NCBI GenBank assembly: GCA_007119405.1
Contig: SKPT01000078.1
Location: 1-11,069 of the forward strand
Origin: Phycisphaeraceae bacterium
Lineage (GTDB): Bacteria > Planctomycetota > Phycisphaerae > Phycisphaerales > Phycisphaeraceae
DNA: 11,069 nt
Reading direction: 5' to 3'
Part shown: positions 1 to 7,612 of the stretch, piece after piece
Layout of the letters: each line of letters opens with the position of its first letter
Numbering within the stretch: the first letter of the stretch is position 1
The notes under the pieces: model-generated
The model's database searches: none
Told to the model about the DNA's origin: nothing
What the model saw: the letters and a program-made list of their open reading frames with translations, nothing else
Made by a program: the position numbers and the translations under genes

Positions 1-384
1 CTGCTCGAAACGCCCGAAATCAGCCGCGCGTGGCGCGAGCAGCACGACTCCGCTCCCGGCGCCGCCGACGGTGACCGACTCTACGAGCAGTTTCACGAGA
101 TCCAGGTCGAGGCCGCCGTCGATCGCGCGGAGTTGATCCCGGGCGTACTTGAGACCATCGACTGGCTGCGCGGCCGCGGCGCGATGATCGCCACCAACGC
201 CGGATACTTTCGCCAGGTGCTCGACGCGATCCTTCCCCCCGCCGCAGAACAGGGTCTCGACGCCGACTCGAATGTCTGCGCGACCGACGTCCCGGAGGCT
301 CGCCCCGCGCCATGGATGCTGGTGGTCAACATGCTTGAAACCGGCGTCTACCCCTCCGAGGCGGTCGTGAAAGTCGGCGACACC
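1..384 (+). other. PhnX-like (phosphonoacetaldehyde hydrolase family) HAD domain segment
   Basis: Reading frame 1 gives residues that follow the phosphonatase family closely. They include the end of the cap domain (LYEQFHEIQVEAAVDRAE), then IPGVLETIDWLRGRG, the DVPEARPAPWM segment equivalent to the PhnX DVPxGRPxPWM, GVYP, and the acidic motif VKVGDT with the Mg-binding aspartate. PhnX cleaves phosphonoacetaldehyde to acetaldehyde and phosphate. The family phrase GSTTGYT is here IATNAGYF, so this may be a PhnX-like HAD of different specificity. The nucleophile aspartate and Schiff-base lysine would lie upstream of the window. The usual continuation after GDT (a D-I-x-E-G-x-N-A-G type sequence and the C-terminal strand) is absent, so this domain is truncated at its 3' side. 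Confidence 0.75.
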
Positions 385-2061
385 GTGATTTTCAAGGGCG
401 GCGTGCGATACCGCGGGCAGATCGAGCTGCGCGACCGGGCGGGCGAGCCGGGTCGGCCCATCGTCCTCGATGGAAACACGCGCGGGACGTTGGGCCAGGG
501 CGCGGCGATTTTCGCCGGCAGCGACGCGACGGGCGACTGGCGCCGCGTCGAGGCGGCGGACGAGGTCGCCGGCAACGAGCACTGGGCCCGGCTCTGGGTC
601 ACGCAGATCGACGGTGAGGTCGGCCCGCTCGCCGCCAACCTGCACCAGGACGAGCGCCGGCTCTCGCTGGCCATGTCACCCGAGCCACGCGACCCCTTCT
701 ACCAGGACCTGCGCAGCGACTACCGCGAGATTCCCGAGGATCGGCGCCACGCCACGCACGTACGCGATCCCGGGTTCTTCACACACGACGCGCCCGATGC
801 CTGGGACCAGGCCATCGTCGGCGTGTACGACCTGCACGGCAACTCCACCTACTTCTCCAACGTTGCCGGCTACGACCCCGACACCGGGACGCTGCACTGG
901 CAGGGTGAGCGACGCAACCCCGCCGGCTTTGCCATGCTCAACCACCCCCGCCTGATCACCGGCCCCGGCCAGTACGCGGTGCGGCGGGATGGGCCACGCA
1001 CGCGGATCTACGTCTGGCCCCGGGACGCCGGGAACCTTGACGGCATCATGGTCTCGCGGCGCAACCGGGCCGTCACCCTGCTCGACAGTGACCACGTGAC
1101 CATTCAGGGCTTTCGCATGCTCGGCCAGCGCGGCGCGGCGGTGTACGCCCGCAACGCGGCGTTCATCACGGTTCGCGACAACGAGCTGACGCTGGCGACC
1201 TCCGGCAGCGTCGGGCGGGCCGGCGGCGGCTCGTCGATCGACATGAGCGACGTGCGCGACGTGCTGATCGAGGGCAACCACATCCATGACAACACCCGCA
1301 TCGGCGGCATCACGATCAATCCGGGCGAGCGCCTCGTCGTGCGCAACAACCGCATCCGCCGCACCGGGTACGTGGGCATCTGGCTGATGAACGCCCGCCA
1401 CGGGCAGATCATCGGCAACGAGATCCGCGACAACAACGCCACCCATGCCAACGCCATCTCCGTTTACGTCTCCTCCCGCGATGTGCTGATCGCCGACAAC
1501 CGCGTGTTCGGCTCGAGCCGACCCGTGACCGCCAGCGACACGACCGGCCTGGTCATCTACAACAACATCCTCCATGGCGACGACAACCTCGCCCTGGCCT
1601 TCTGGACCGCCGGCGACGTCCAGGCCCTCATCGCCCACAACGTGCTCACCGGCTCCGGCGACGAGGGTTGGATGCGCAGCCTGGCGATATTCAGCAACAA
1701 CCAGGGCGAGAACTCCAGCTTCCTGATCAAAAACAACATCGTCGACGGCGTGTATGGCCAGATGCCCGGGCAGCTCGCGGGCAACCTGTTCCTGCGCGAG
1801 CTGACCTTCGCCGACTTCGACGAGCAGGCGAATCGCCTGGCCGACGATGCTCAGGCGGTCTTCGTTGACGCCGCGGCGCACGACTATGGGCTCAGGGAAG
1901 GGAGCCCGGCGATCGGGATCGGGCGCGACCTGGACGCCGTGCTACCGCGAGCGACGTTTCCCGGCTATGACTTCGACCGCGACCTGGACGGCGAGCCGCG
2001 ACCCGCGGGCCCCGGGGTGGACGCGGGGGCGTATCAGCGGGCGGAATCGGCGGGTCCTTGA
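1..2061 (+). CDS. Chimeric ORF: PhnX-like HAD fragment fused in frame to a right-handed beta-helix protein (5' partial)
   Basis: The frame is open from the first base, so the true start lies outside the window; a TTG at 133 is only an internal codon. Codons 1-128 (to ~384) match the second half of a phosphonoacetaldehyde hydrolase-like HAD protein. From ~385 to the stop the protein is a right-handed parallel beta-helix of the kind found in secreted polysaccharide lyases and hydrolases. It begins with the phrase GDTVIFKGGV and, between about 1096 and 1750, carries at least nine rungs with the N-x-I/V pattern, such as VLIEGNHIHDN, LVVRNNRIRRTG, GQIIGNEIRDN and FLIKNNIVDG. The C-terminus has the common motif LREGSPAIGIG ... 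DLDGEPRP ... GVDAGAY. No signal peptide can be present at the junction, although beta-helix proteins of this type are normally exported. The polysaccharide substrate cannot be told. No frameshift is seen. The fusion may be real or an assembly artefact. Confidence 0.75.
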   Translation: MLETPEISRAWREQHDSAPGAADGDRLYEQFHEIQVEAAVDRAELIPGVLETIDWLRGRGAMIATNAGYFRQVLDAILPPAAEQGLDADSNVCATDVPEARPAPWMLVVNMLETGVYPSEAVVKVGDTVIFKGGVRYRGQIELRDRAGEPGRPIVLDGNTRGTLGQGAAIFAGSDATGDWRRVEAADEVAGNEHWARLWVTQIDGEVGPLAANLHQDERRLSLAMSPEPRDPFYQDLRSDYREIPEDRRHATHVRDPGFFTHDAPDAWDQAIVGVYDLHGNSTYFSNVAGYDPDTGTLHWQGERRNPAGFAMLNHPRLITGPGQYAVRRDGPRTRIYVWPRDAGNLDGIMVSRRNRAVTLLDSDHVTIQGFRMLGQRGAAVYARNAAFITVRDNELTLATSGSVGRAGGGSSIDMSDVRDVLIEGNHIHDNTRIGGITINPGERLVVRNNRIRRTGYVGIWLMNARHGQIIGNEIRDNNATHANAISVYVSSRDVLIADNRVFGSSRPVTASDTTGLVIYNNILHGDDNLALAFWTAGDVQALIAHNVLTGSGDEGWMRSLAIFSNNQGENSSFLIKNNIVDGVYGQMPGQLAGNLFLRELTFADFDEQANRLADDAQAVFVDAAAHDYGLREGSPAIGIGRDLDAVLPRATFPGYDFDRDLDGEPRPAGPGVDAGAYQRAESAGP

Positions 2062-2131
2062 GCACGCGAGCCGGCCGCGGGCATCACGCCCAAGCGGTGA
2101 TGTCCCGAAACATCGGACCAGGAGGCTGACC

Positions 2132-3466
2132 ATGGACGCCGAGCGGACGCAAGCGGCCGCAGGCCTGAATGAAACGCTGCCGACCAGTGAGCGCTACGCC
2201 GTCGCGGTCGATGGCGAGTCGGTGCCCGTGCTCGCGGTCGAATGGGCCGGCGGCTACGCCCTGGCCACCGCGCCAGGCGGTGTGCAGGTGCAGATCACCA
2301 CGAGCTTCGACTTCGAGCACGCGGTGGTGCGACCGCTGCGCCTCGATGTCGCCGTGCAGCGATGCGGGCCCCGCGAGCTGCGCTTCACGCTCGCGGGCCC
2401 GGCGTATGTGAGCGTGGAGTTCGACGGCGACATTCGCCAGCCGTTGCTGCTGTTGATCGACGCCCCAGAACTGGACGAGCCCCCGCCCGGCGACGGCGAG
2501 CTGATCGCATTCGAGCCCGGCCGCATCCACGACGTGGGCACGATCGAGCTCCAGAGCCAGCAGCGCCTCTGGATCCGGCGCGGCGCGGTGGTGCGCGGCG
2601 TGATCCGCGCCGAGGGACAGCACAACATCGCCATCGGCGGACTCGGTGTGCTCGACGGCTCGCAATTCGAGCGGCGCGACGCCGCCCGCGCCGCCGGCCG
2701 GCACCGCCCGCGCATGGTCCACCTGATCGACTGCCAGCACGTGACCGTGCGCGGCATCACCATTCTCGACGGGCCCACCTGGCACCTCGTGCCCGTCGGC
2801 TGCCGGCACGTCGAGATCGACCGCGTCAAAATCATGAACGAGTCGGCCAACGGCGACGGCGTGGATGTCGTCGGCTCGCAGGACGTGCACATCCACGACA
2901 GCTTCCTGCGCACCCTCGACGACTGCATCGCCATCAAGGCGCTGGACGTCGGCAGCCCCACCGGGCATCGCGACGTCGAGCGCGTCCGCGCCGAGCGCCT
3001 GACCTGCTGGAACGCCGCGTGGGGCAACGCCCTGGAGATCGGCTACGAGACGCGCTGCGAGCACATCCGCGACATCGTCTTCCGCGACATCGACATCATC
3101 CACTGCCAGTGGGAGGGCGGGGCCTCCGGCGGGGCGCTGACCATCCACAACGGCGATCGCGCCACCGTCAGCAACGTCCTCTACGAGGACATCCGCATCG
3201 AGGACGTGCAGCAGAAGGTCATCGACTTCAAGGTCACCTTCGACCGCTACAGCAAGGACGAGCAGCGCGGCTGGCTGCGCGACATCGAGCTCAGGAACGT
3301 CGCCGTCGTGGCCGGGCCGCTGCCGCCGTCGATCATCCAGGGCTACCGCGACCGCACGGTGCAGAACGTGACGATCGAGAATTTCACCCACCTGGGCCGG
3401 CCGCTGACCAACCTCGCCGACGCCAAGCTCGTCCTGGAGCGGGCCCGGGAAGTGGGCTTCCGGTGA
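2132..3466 (+). CDS. GH28-like (polygalacturonase-fold) beta-helix protein, 444 aa
   Basis: The ATG at 2132 is chosen because AGGAGG (2120-2125) lies 6 nt upstream; the frame is open further 5' but overlaps the previous gene. The first ~120 residues form a beta-rich N-terminal domain, followed by a right-handed beta-helix of GH28 type. The catalytic-acid region is recognisable: NGDG at 240-243 (D242) stands for the GH28 NTD, and the Asp pair is at 263-264 in TLDDCIAIK. The canonical GHG histidine motif and the RxK substrate-binding motif are not found; the corresponding region reads WGNALEIGYET (297-307), followed by LTIHNGD (336-342). GH28 enzymes hydrolyse galacturonan or related polymers by inversion. 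No signal peptide is visible, so the protein looks cytoplasmic and may act on imported oligosaccharides. It lies 70 bp after the beta-helix gene on the same strand. The fold assignment is firm; the substrate is unknown. Confidence 0.85.
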   Translation: MDAERTQAAAGLNETLPTSERYAVAVDGESVPVLAVEWAGGYALATAPGGVQVQITTSFDFEHAVVRPLRLDVAVQRCGPRELRFTLAGPAYVSVEFDGDIRQPLLLLIDAPELDEPPPGDGELIAFEPGRIHDVGTIELQSQQRLWIRRGAVVRGVIRAEGQHNIAIGGLGVLDGSQFERRDAARAAGRHRPRMVHLIDCQHVTVRGITILDGPTWHLVPVGCRHVEIDRVKIMNESANGDGVDVVGSQDVHIHDSFLRTLDDCIAIKALDVGSPTGHRDVERVRAERLTCWNAAWGNALEIGYETRCEHIRDIVFRDIDIIHCQWEGGASGGALTIHNGDRATVSNVLYEDIRIEDVQQKVIDFKVTFDRYSKDEQRGWLRDIELRNVAVVAGPLPPSIIQGYRDRTVQNVTIENFTHLGRPLTNLADAKLVLERAREVGFR

Positions 3467-3505
3467 CGGGCTCGCTCGCCGCGTGAAATGCGACCAACCG
3501 TGAAG

Positions 3506-3584
3506 CGGCAAAGACAAGTGAAGAAGCGAAGATGCGGAGTGTCAAGCCAACCTGATTTCCTTCGCGCTCTTCACCTCTTCGCGG
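3506..3584. repeat. Imperfect GAAG-rich inverted repeat between convergent genes
   Basis: In the 214-bp gap between the converging GH28-like and alcohol dehydrogenase genes, the arm at 3506-3534 (containing GTGAAGAAGCGAAG) is largely complementary to the arm at 3556-3584 (CTTCGCGCTCTTCACCTCTT), with about 21 bases between them. The RNA could form a long imperfect hairpin from either strand. It could be a bidirectional terminator, although there is no clean T-run, or the relic of a dispersed intergenic element. The rest of the gap shows no convincing gene. Confidence 0.4.
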
Positions 3585-3680
3585 TATTTCGACGGGTGAG
3601 CGATGGTACGCTCGGCCACGGCCGTAACGATTTCCGGCGAAGGCGGGTCCGACGGTCTCGACCGCGCCGAGGCAGGGCCC

Positions 3681-4850
3681 TCACCAGGCCTCGCGATAGA
3701 GCTCGATGATCTGGTCCGCCTCGGGCACGCGCGGGTTGTTGGCGGGGCTGCCCGAGGCCAGGGCGTCGGCGGCCATCCTGGGCAGGTGCGACTCGAACCC
3801 GTCCCGATCCACCGAGCAGCAGTCGCGCAGGGCGGGCAGTTCCAGATCGCGGTTGAGCGCTTCCAGCCAGTCGACGAGCTTGCCGCAGGCGTCGTGCTCG
3901 CTGTCGCCGGCCCCGGCGGCGCCGACCGTCCGGGCGACGGCGGCGTAGCGGGCCGGGGCGCTGCCGATGCTGAAGCGCGTGACGGTTGGCAGGAGCACCG
4001 CGTTGGACAGCCCGTGCGGCAGGTGGAACATGGCCCCGATCGGCCGGCTCATGCCGTGGACGAGGCAGACGCTGGCGTTGCAAAAAGCCAGCCCGCCCTG
4101 GCACGCGGCCAGCGACATCGCGGCCCGGGCGGCCGTGTCGGCTCCGTCGTGGAAGGCGTCGCGCAGGTGGCGCGCCACCAGGCCGATGCACGCCAGCGCC
4201 AGCGGGTCGGTCATCGCGTTGGCCTTGCGCGAGACGTAGGCCTCGATGCCGTGCGTCAGCGTGTCCACGCCCACCGCCGCGGTCAGCGGCCGGGGCATCG
4301 AGTGCGTCAGCTCGTGGTCGACGATCGCGGCCCGCGGCATCAGCGGCGCCGCGAGCATCATCATCTTGACCTGACGCTGCGTGTCGGTGATCACGGCGAC
4401 CTTGGTCGCTTCGCTGCCCGTGCCCGCCGTGGTGGGGATCGCGACCACGGGCAGGCCCCGGCGCGCGATCTGGTGGTACCCGGCGTACGCGGGCAGGGGC
4501 TGGTCGTTGCGCGGGCGCACCGCCACGACCTTGGCGACGTCGATGGGCGAGCCGCCGCCCAGCGCGATCACGACGTCGGCCTCGTGCTCGCGCAGGGCGG
4601 CGAGACCCGCGTCGACGTTCGCGTCCGTGGGGTCCGCCTGGACGTCGCTGAACACCGCCGACACCAGGCCGGCCGCGTCGAGCATGGCGCGAAGCTCATC
4701 AACAATCCCGAGCTGGACGACGCCGGCGTCGGTGACGATCAGCGGGCGCCTGGCTTCGAGGCCGGCGACGAGCCCGGGCAGTTCCCGGCGGGCGCCGCCG
4801 CCGTGAAGGATGCTCGCCGGGGCGTCGAAGCGGGGGGATGCGGACGTCAT
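3681..4850 (-). CDS. Iron-containing (group III) alcohol dehydrogenase, 389 aa
   Basis: This is an NAD(P)-dependent oxidoreductase of the Fe-ADH family that interconverts alcohols and aldehydes in the cytoplasm. The NAD-binding GGGSPIDVAK is at residues 98-107 and the PTTAGTGSE motif at 139-147. The four metal ligands are in family order and spacing: D196 and H200 (GVDTLTHGIEAY), H265 (VHGMS) and H279 (LPHG). Length is typical (380-390 aa). The ATG at 4850 gives the standard N-terminus; upstream in-frame starts would overlap the preceding gene, and only a weak GAGAGA precedes this ATG. It lies 38 nt after the semialdehyde dehydrogenase and is the last gene of the - strand operon. A coupled role is likely, for example oxidising a hydroxyacid or alcohol to the semialdehyde used by its neighbour, or reducing surplus aldehyde. 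The substrate cannot be read from the sequence. Confidence 0.92.
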   Translation of the reverse strand: MTSASPRFDAPASILHGGGARRELPGLVAGLEARRPLIVTDAGVVQLGIVDELRAMLDAAGLVSAVFSDVQADPTDANVDAGLAALREHEADVVIALGGGSPIDVAKVVAVRPRNDQPLPAYAGYHQIARRGLPVVAIPTTAGTGSEATKVAVITDTQRQVKMMMLAAPLMPRAAIVDHELTHSMPRPLTAAVGVDTLTHGIEAYVSRKANAMTDPLALACIGLVARHLRDAFHDGADTAARAAMSLAACQGGLAFCNASVCLVHGMSRPIGAMFHLPHGLSNAVLLPTVTRFSIGSAPARYAAVARTVGAAGAGDSEHDACGKLVDWLEALNRDLELPALRDCCSVDRDGFESHLPRMAADALASGSPANNPRVPEADQIIELYREAW

Positions 4851-4888
4851 GGCGGATCTCTCGTACGAACTGCGACACAAGCGCCGCG

Positions 4889-6424
4889 CTACCATCCGTG
4901 CTTGCGAACGTAGCTGTCATCCCACCGGCTGAGCGTGAGCCTCTGCCGGGTGTAGAACCTCACACCCTCCGTGCCCTGGACGTGCAGGTCGCCGAAGAAT
5001 GACTGGTTCCAGCCGCTGAACGCGAACATGGCCATGGGGGCGGGCACCGGGACGTTCACGCCCACCATGCCGCACTGGACCTCCCGGGCGAACTGGCGCG
5101 CCGCCCCGCCGCTGGCGGTGAAGATCACTGCGCCGTTGCCGTAGCCGATGGCGTTGATGCGGGCGATGGCGTCGTCGAGCGTGGCGGGCCGCTGCATGGC
5201 AAGGATGGGGCCGAACAGCTCGGTGTTGGCGATGTCCATTTCCGGCCGGACGTGATCCAGCAGCGTCGGCCCGACGAAGAAGCCTTCGCGGGGGATGTTC
5301 TCGCGACCGTCGCGCACGAGCGTGGCGCCTTGCCGCCGACCCTGCTCGATGGCGTCGAAGAGGCGGTCGCGGGCCTGGCCGTCGATGACCGGGCCCATTT
5401 CGGCATCGTCGTGGCGATCGGTGGGCAGGACCTTGAGGTTGTCGATCGCCCGGGCGATCCGCTCGTTGAGCGCCTCGGCCGCGCCGCCGACGCTCATGAC
5501 CATTGACCCGGCCATGCAGCGCTGCCCGGCGCAACCGTAGGCCGCGCCCATGACGGCCCGGCAGGTGGACTCCGGCTCGGCGTCGGGCATCACGAGCATC
5601 ACGTTCTTGGCGCCGCCGGCGGCCTGGACGCGCTTGCCGGCCGCACAGCCGCGGGTGTAGACGTGCCGCGCGACGCGCGTCGAGCCGACGAAGCTGATCG
5701 CGGCGATGCCCGGATGATCGCAGATGGCGTCGACGACGGCCCGGCCGCCGTGCACCACGTTCAGCACGCCCGCGGGCAGGCCGGCCTCGGCGACAAGCTC
5801 CGCCAGGCGATTGGCCGTCAGCGGCACCTTCTCGCTGGGCTTGAGCACGAAGCAGTTGCCGCACGCGATCGCCAGCGGAAACATCCACATCGGCACCATC
5901 GCCGGAAAGTTGAACGGCGTGATCCCCGCGCACACGCCCAACGGCTCGCGCGTGGTCTGGCCATCGATGTGCTCGGCGACCTGAGGCAGGGACTCGCCCT
6001 TGAGCAGATGGGCGATGCCGCAGGCGAAATCGACCACCTCGATGCCGCGCCGCACGTCGCCCCGCGCTTCGCTGAGCGTCTTGCCGTTCTCCAGCGTCAC
6101 GAGCCGGGCGAGCTCGTCGAAGTGCGCTTCAAGCAACTGCTTGAGCCGGAACATGATCTGCGCGCGCTCCGGCGCGGGCGTGTCCCGCCAGCCGCGGTGG
6201 GCGGCCGCGGCGGCTTGCACGGCCTTGTCGAGGTCCGCGGCGGTGGACAGCGGCGCCGCCGCGATCCGCTGGCCCGTCGAGGCGTTGTGGACCGGGGCGA
6301 AGTCGGTGGCCGCGGCGTCAACCCACCGGCCACCGACCCAGTTGGCCAGGCGCTGATCGGTGGTGGAGGTGTTGGCGGCGGCCGGCGTCCCGGTGGTGCC
6401 GGGGGTGTTGGTGGATGCGCTCAT
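4889..6424 (-). CDS. mmsA: CoA-acylating (methyl)malonate-semialdehyde dehydrogenase, 511 aa
   Basis: MmsA/IolA-type enzymes oxidise malonate or methylmalonate semialdehyde with NAD and CoA to acetyl- or propionyl-CoA plus CO2. Visible hallmarks are the TPFNFPAMVPMWMFPLA segment (169-185, with the ALDH Asn172), FVGSTRVA (246-252), and catalytic Cys303 in CAGQRCMAGS with the neighbouring Arg302 typical of this subfamily. The usual ALDH general-base glutamate is replaced by a GGAKN context (270-274), as in CoA-acylating members. The C-terminal SGWNQSFFGDLH and GVRFYTRQR segments are also family-typical. The ATG at 6424 is preceded by AGGAGA at 5 nt spacing. A Thr/Ala/Asn-rich stretch of ~25 residues precedes the conserved core. 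It is the third gene of the operon, 73 nt after the epimerase-like gene and 38 nt before the Fe-ADH. Subfamily is very secure; the in vivo substrate (inositol, valine or another source) is not. Confidence 0.93.
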   Translation of the reverse strand: MSASTNTPGTTGTPAAANTSTTDQRLANWVGGRWVDAAATDFAPVHNASTGQRIAAAPLSTAADLDKAVQAAAAAHRGWRDTPAPERAQIMFRLKQLLEAHFDELARLVTLENGKTLSEARGDVRRGIEVVDFACGIAHLLKGESLPQVAEHIDGQTTREPLGVCAGITPFNFPAMVPMWMFPLAIACGNCFVLKPSEKVPLTANRLAELVAEAGLPAGVLNVVHGGRAVVDAICDHPGIAAISFVGSTRVARHVYTRGCAAGKRVQAAGGAKNVMLVMPDAEPESTCRAVMGAAYGCAGQRCMAGSMVMSVGGAAEALNERIARAIDNLKVLPTDRHDDAEMGPVIDGQARDRLFDAIEQGRRQGATLVRDGRENIPREGFFVGPTLLDHVRPEMDIANTELFGPILAMQRPATLDDAIARINAIGYGNGAVIFTASGGAARQFAREVQCGMVGVNVPVPAPMAMFAFSGWNQSFFGDLHVQGTEGVRFYTRQRLTLSRWDDSYVRKHGW

Positions 6425-6449
6425 GAGCGTCTCCTGTTGTGTCGCATGG

Positions 6450-6473
6450 ACAAGCTCCGCGGACTCCGCTTGT
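6450..6473. promoter_or_regulatory. Palindromic sequence in the leader of the semialdehyde dehydrogenase gene
   Basis: On the - strand a 24-nt element has perfect 6-nt outer arms, ACAAGC and GCTTGT, around a 12-nt centre that includes the palindrome TCCGCGGA. It ends 25 nt before the ATG at 6424, in the only sizeable gap (73 nt) after the epimerase-like gene. It could be a small intra-operon RNA hairpin or an operator. No -35/-10 pair was recognised nearby, so the role is open. Confidence 0.35.
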
Positions 6474-6497
6474 AAGCGGCACGTGTCGTGACCAGGC

Positions 6498-7556
6498 TCA
6501 AAAATGCCCCGCACGCTGCTCGTAATGCGTGGGCTTGTCGTGCACGGGCATGCCGCGCTTCAGCCAGTCGGCGTTCCAGCGGATCATCGTCTCGACGTCG
6601 ACGACGGGCTCGCCGAACAGGGCGCGGGCCTGCGACGTGTCGTTGTGCCAGGCCAGCGGCTGCTCTTGCCCGGTGAACACCGGCTCCACGCCGAACAGCT
6701 CGCCGAAGCGCGTCGCCACATCACGGATGCGCACCGGCCGGGGCATGCCGATGTTCAGCGGCGAGGCGGGCTGCGTGCAGTGGCGCAGGCTGCGCAGGAT
6801 CTGCGCCGTGCTGTCACCCTGCCAGATGACGTTGGCCACAGGCGTGGAGATGTCGATCGGCTGGCGCTGGCGCACCCACTCGGCGACGTCGTGCAGCACG
6901 CCGTACCGCAGGTCGATGGCGTAGTTCAGGCGGATGAGCCGCCCGGGGCTGGCGTTGCGCTGGCTGTGGTATTGCAGGACCCGTTCGCGGCCGACGCAGG
7001 AGTTGGCGTACTCGCCCAGCGGCGTGACGGCGTCGCTCTCCCTGCTGCCCGGGCCGTCGACGCGGGCGAAAGGGTAGACGCAGAGCGTGGAGAAGCCGAC
7101 GGTGCGCGAGCGAGCGAAGCGCTGGCCCACGAACGTCGGCACCACCACGTTCATCGCCCAGGTCATCGGCTCGCTGCCGGCGGTGCCGAACTTGCGCCCG
7201 GCCATGTAGATGATGTTGGGCACCTCGGGCAGCGCGTCGACCTGCCGCTGATCGAGCAGGTCGCACGTGATCGTCTCGACGCCCTGTGCCTCGAGACGCT
7301 CCCTGACCGCCGGGTCGCTGAAGCGCGCGACGCCGATCACGCGGCGGTCCGGCGCGGCCCGCCTGGCCATCATCGCCAGCGTGGGCCCGACCTTGCCGCC
7401 GACGCCCAGGACCATGATGTCGCCCGCCACGGCCGCGAGATCCCGCACCACGCCACGCGTCGGCGTCGAGAGCAGATCCTCCAGCTCCGCCACGTCGCGG
7501 ATCGTCGCGGGCAACGGGCGGTCTTCCAGGCAGGTGATGGTGTCGGTTTCCGGCAT
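6498..7556 (-). CDS. NAD-dependent epimerase/dehydratase-like protein (extended SDR), 352 aa
   Basis: The protein has an N-terminal extension of ~45 residues and then a Rossmann fold beginning at VLGVGGKVGP (49-58), the NAD-binding glycine motif. A second-strand arginine region (VIGVARFS) and NIIYMAGRKFGT (114-124) follow, typical of extended short-chain dehydrogenases that act on nucleotide sugars or other polyols. The expected catalytic YxxxK is altered: Tyr183 is present in GEYANSCVGRERV, but the lysine position is Cys187. The C-terminal domain shows LNIGMPRPVRIRDVA and other epimerase-like elements. It lies directly downstream of the DHDPS-like gene (56-nt gap) and no good Shine-Dalgarno is seen before the ATG at 7556, which hints at translation from the operon transcript. 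It may be a catalytically altered oxidoreductase, or a sugar-binding protein serving the lyase next to it. Confidence 0.85.
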   Translation of the reverse strand: MPETDTITCLEDRPLPATIRDVAELEDLLSTPTRGVVRDLAAVAGDIMVLGVGGKVGPTLAMMARRAAPDRRVIGVARFSDPAVRERLEAQGVETITCDLLDQRQVDALPEVPNIIYMAGRKFGTAGSEPMTWAMNVVVPTFVGQRFARSRTVGFSTLCVYPFARVDGPGSRESDAVTPLGEYANSCVGRERVLQYHSQRNASPGRLIRLNYAIDLRYGVLHDVAEWVRQRQPIDISTPVANVIWQGDSTAQILRSLRHCTQPASPLNIGMPRPVRIRDVATRFGELFGVEPVFTGQEQPLAWHNDTSQARALFGEPVVDVETMIRWNADWLKRGMPVHDKPTHYEQRAGHF

Positions 7557-7612
7557 GGGGCGATCGTTGGTCGCAGGTTCGGTCGAGCGAAGCGAGGCCC
7601 AAACATGGGCGA

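Noticed and set aside
676..1881. Long open frame on the - strand opposite the beta-helix gene
   Set aside because: It is rich in Val, Ala, Asp and Gly with no domain motif, and mirrors the + strand codon pattern. In very GC-rich DNA such antisense frames are common; the + strand frame has clear beta-helix rungs.
1847..2131. Upstream extension of the GH28-like frame into the beta-helix gene
   Set aside because: The extension overlaps a supported gene in another frame and is Arg-rich without motifs; the AGGAGG before 2132 marks the real start.
2084..3517. Long open frame on the - strand opposite the GH28-like gene
   Set aside because: Composition is typical of an antisense shadow, with no Shine-Dalgarno and no recognisable motif, while the + strand encodes conserved GH28 residues.
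3488..3709. Small + strand ORF in the convergent gap
   Set aside because: Arg-rich, without a ribosome binding site or family likeness; it runs through the inverted repeat and into the end of the Fe-ADH gene.
3603..4913. Long + strand open frame opposite the iron alcohol dehydrogenase
   Set aside because: The - strand frame has all four Fe-ADH metal ligands and the NAD motif; the + strand product is repetitive Arg/Gly/Val without family features.
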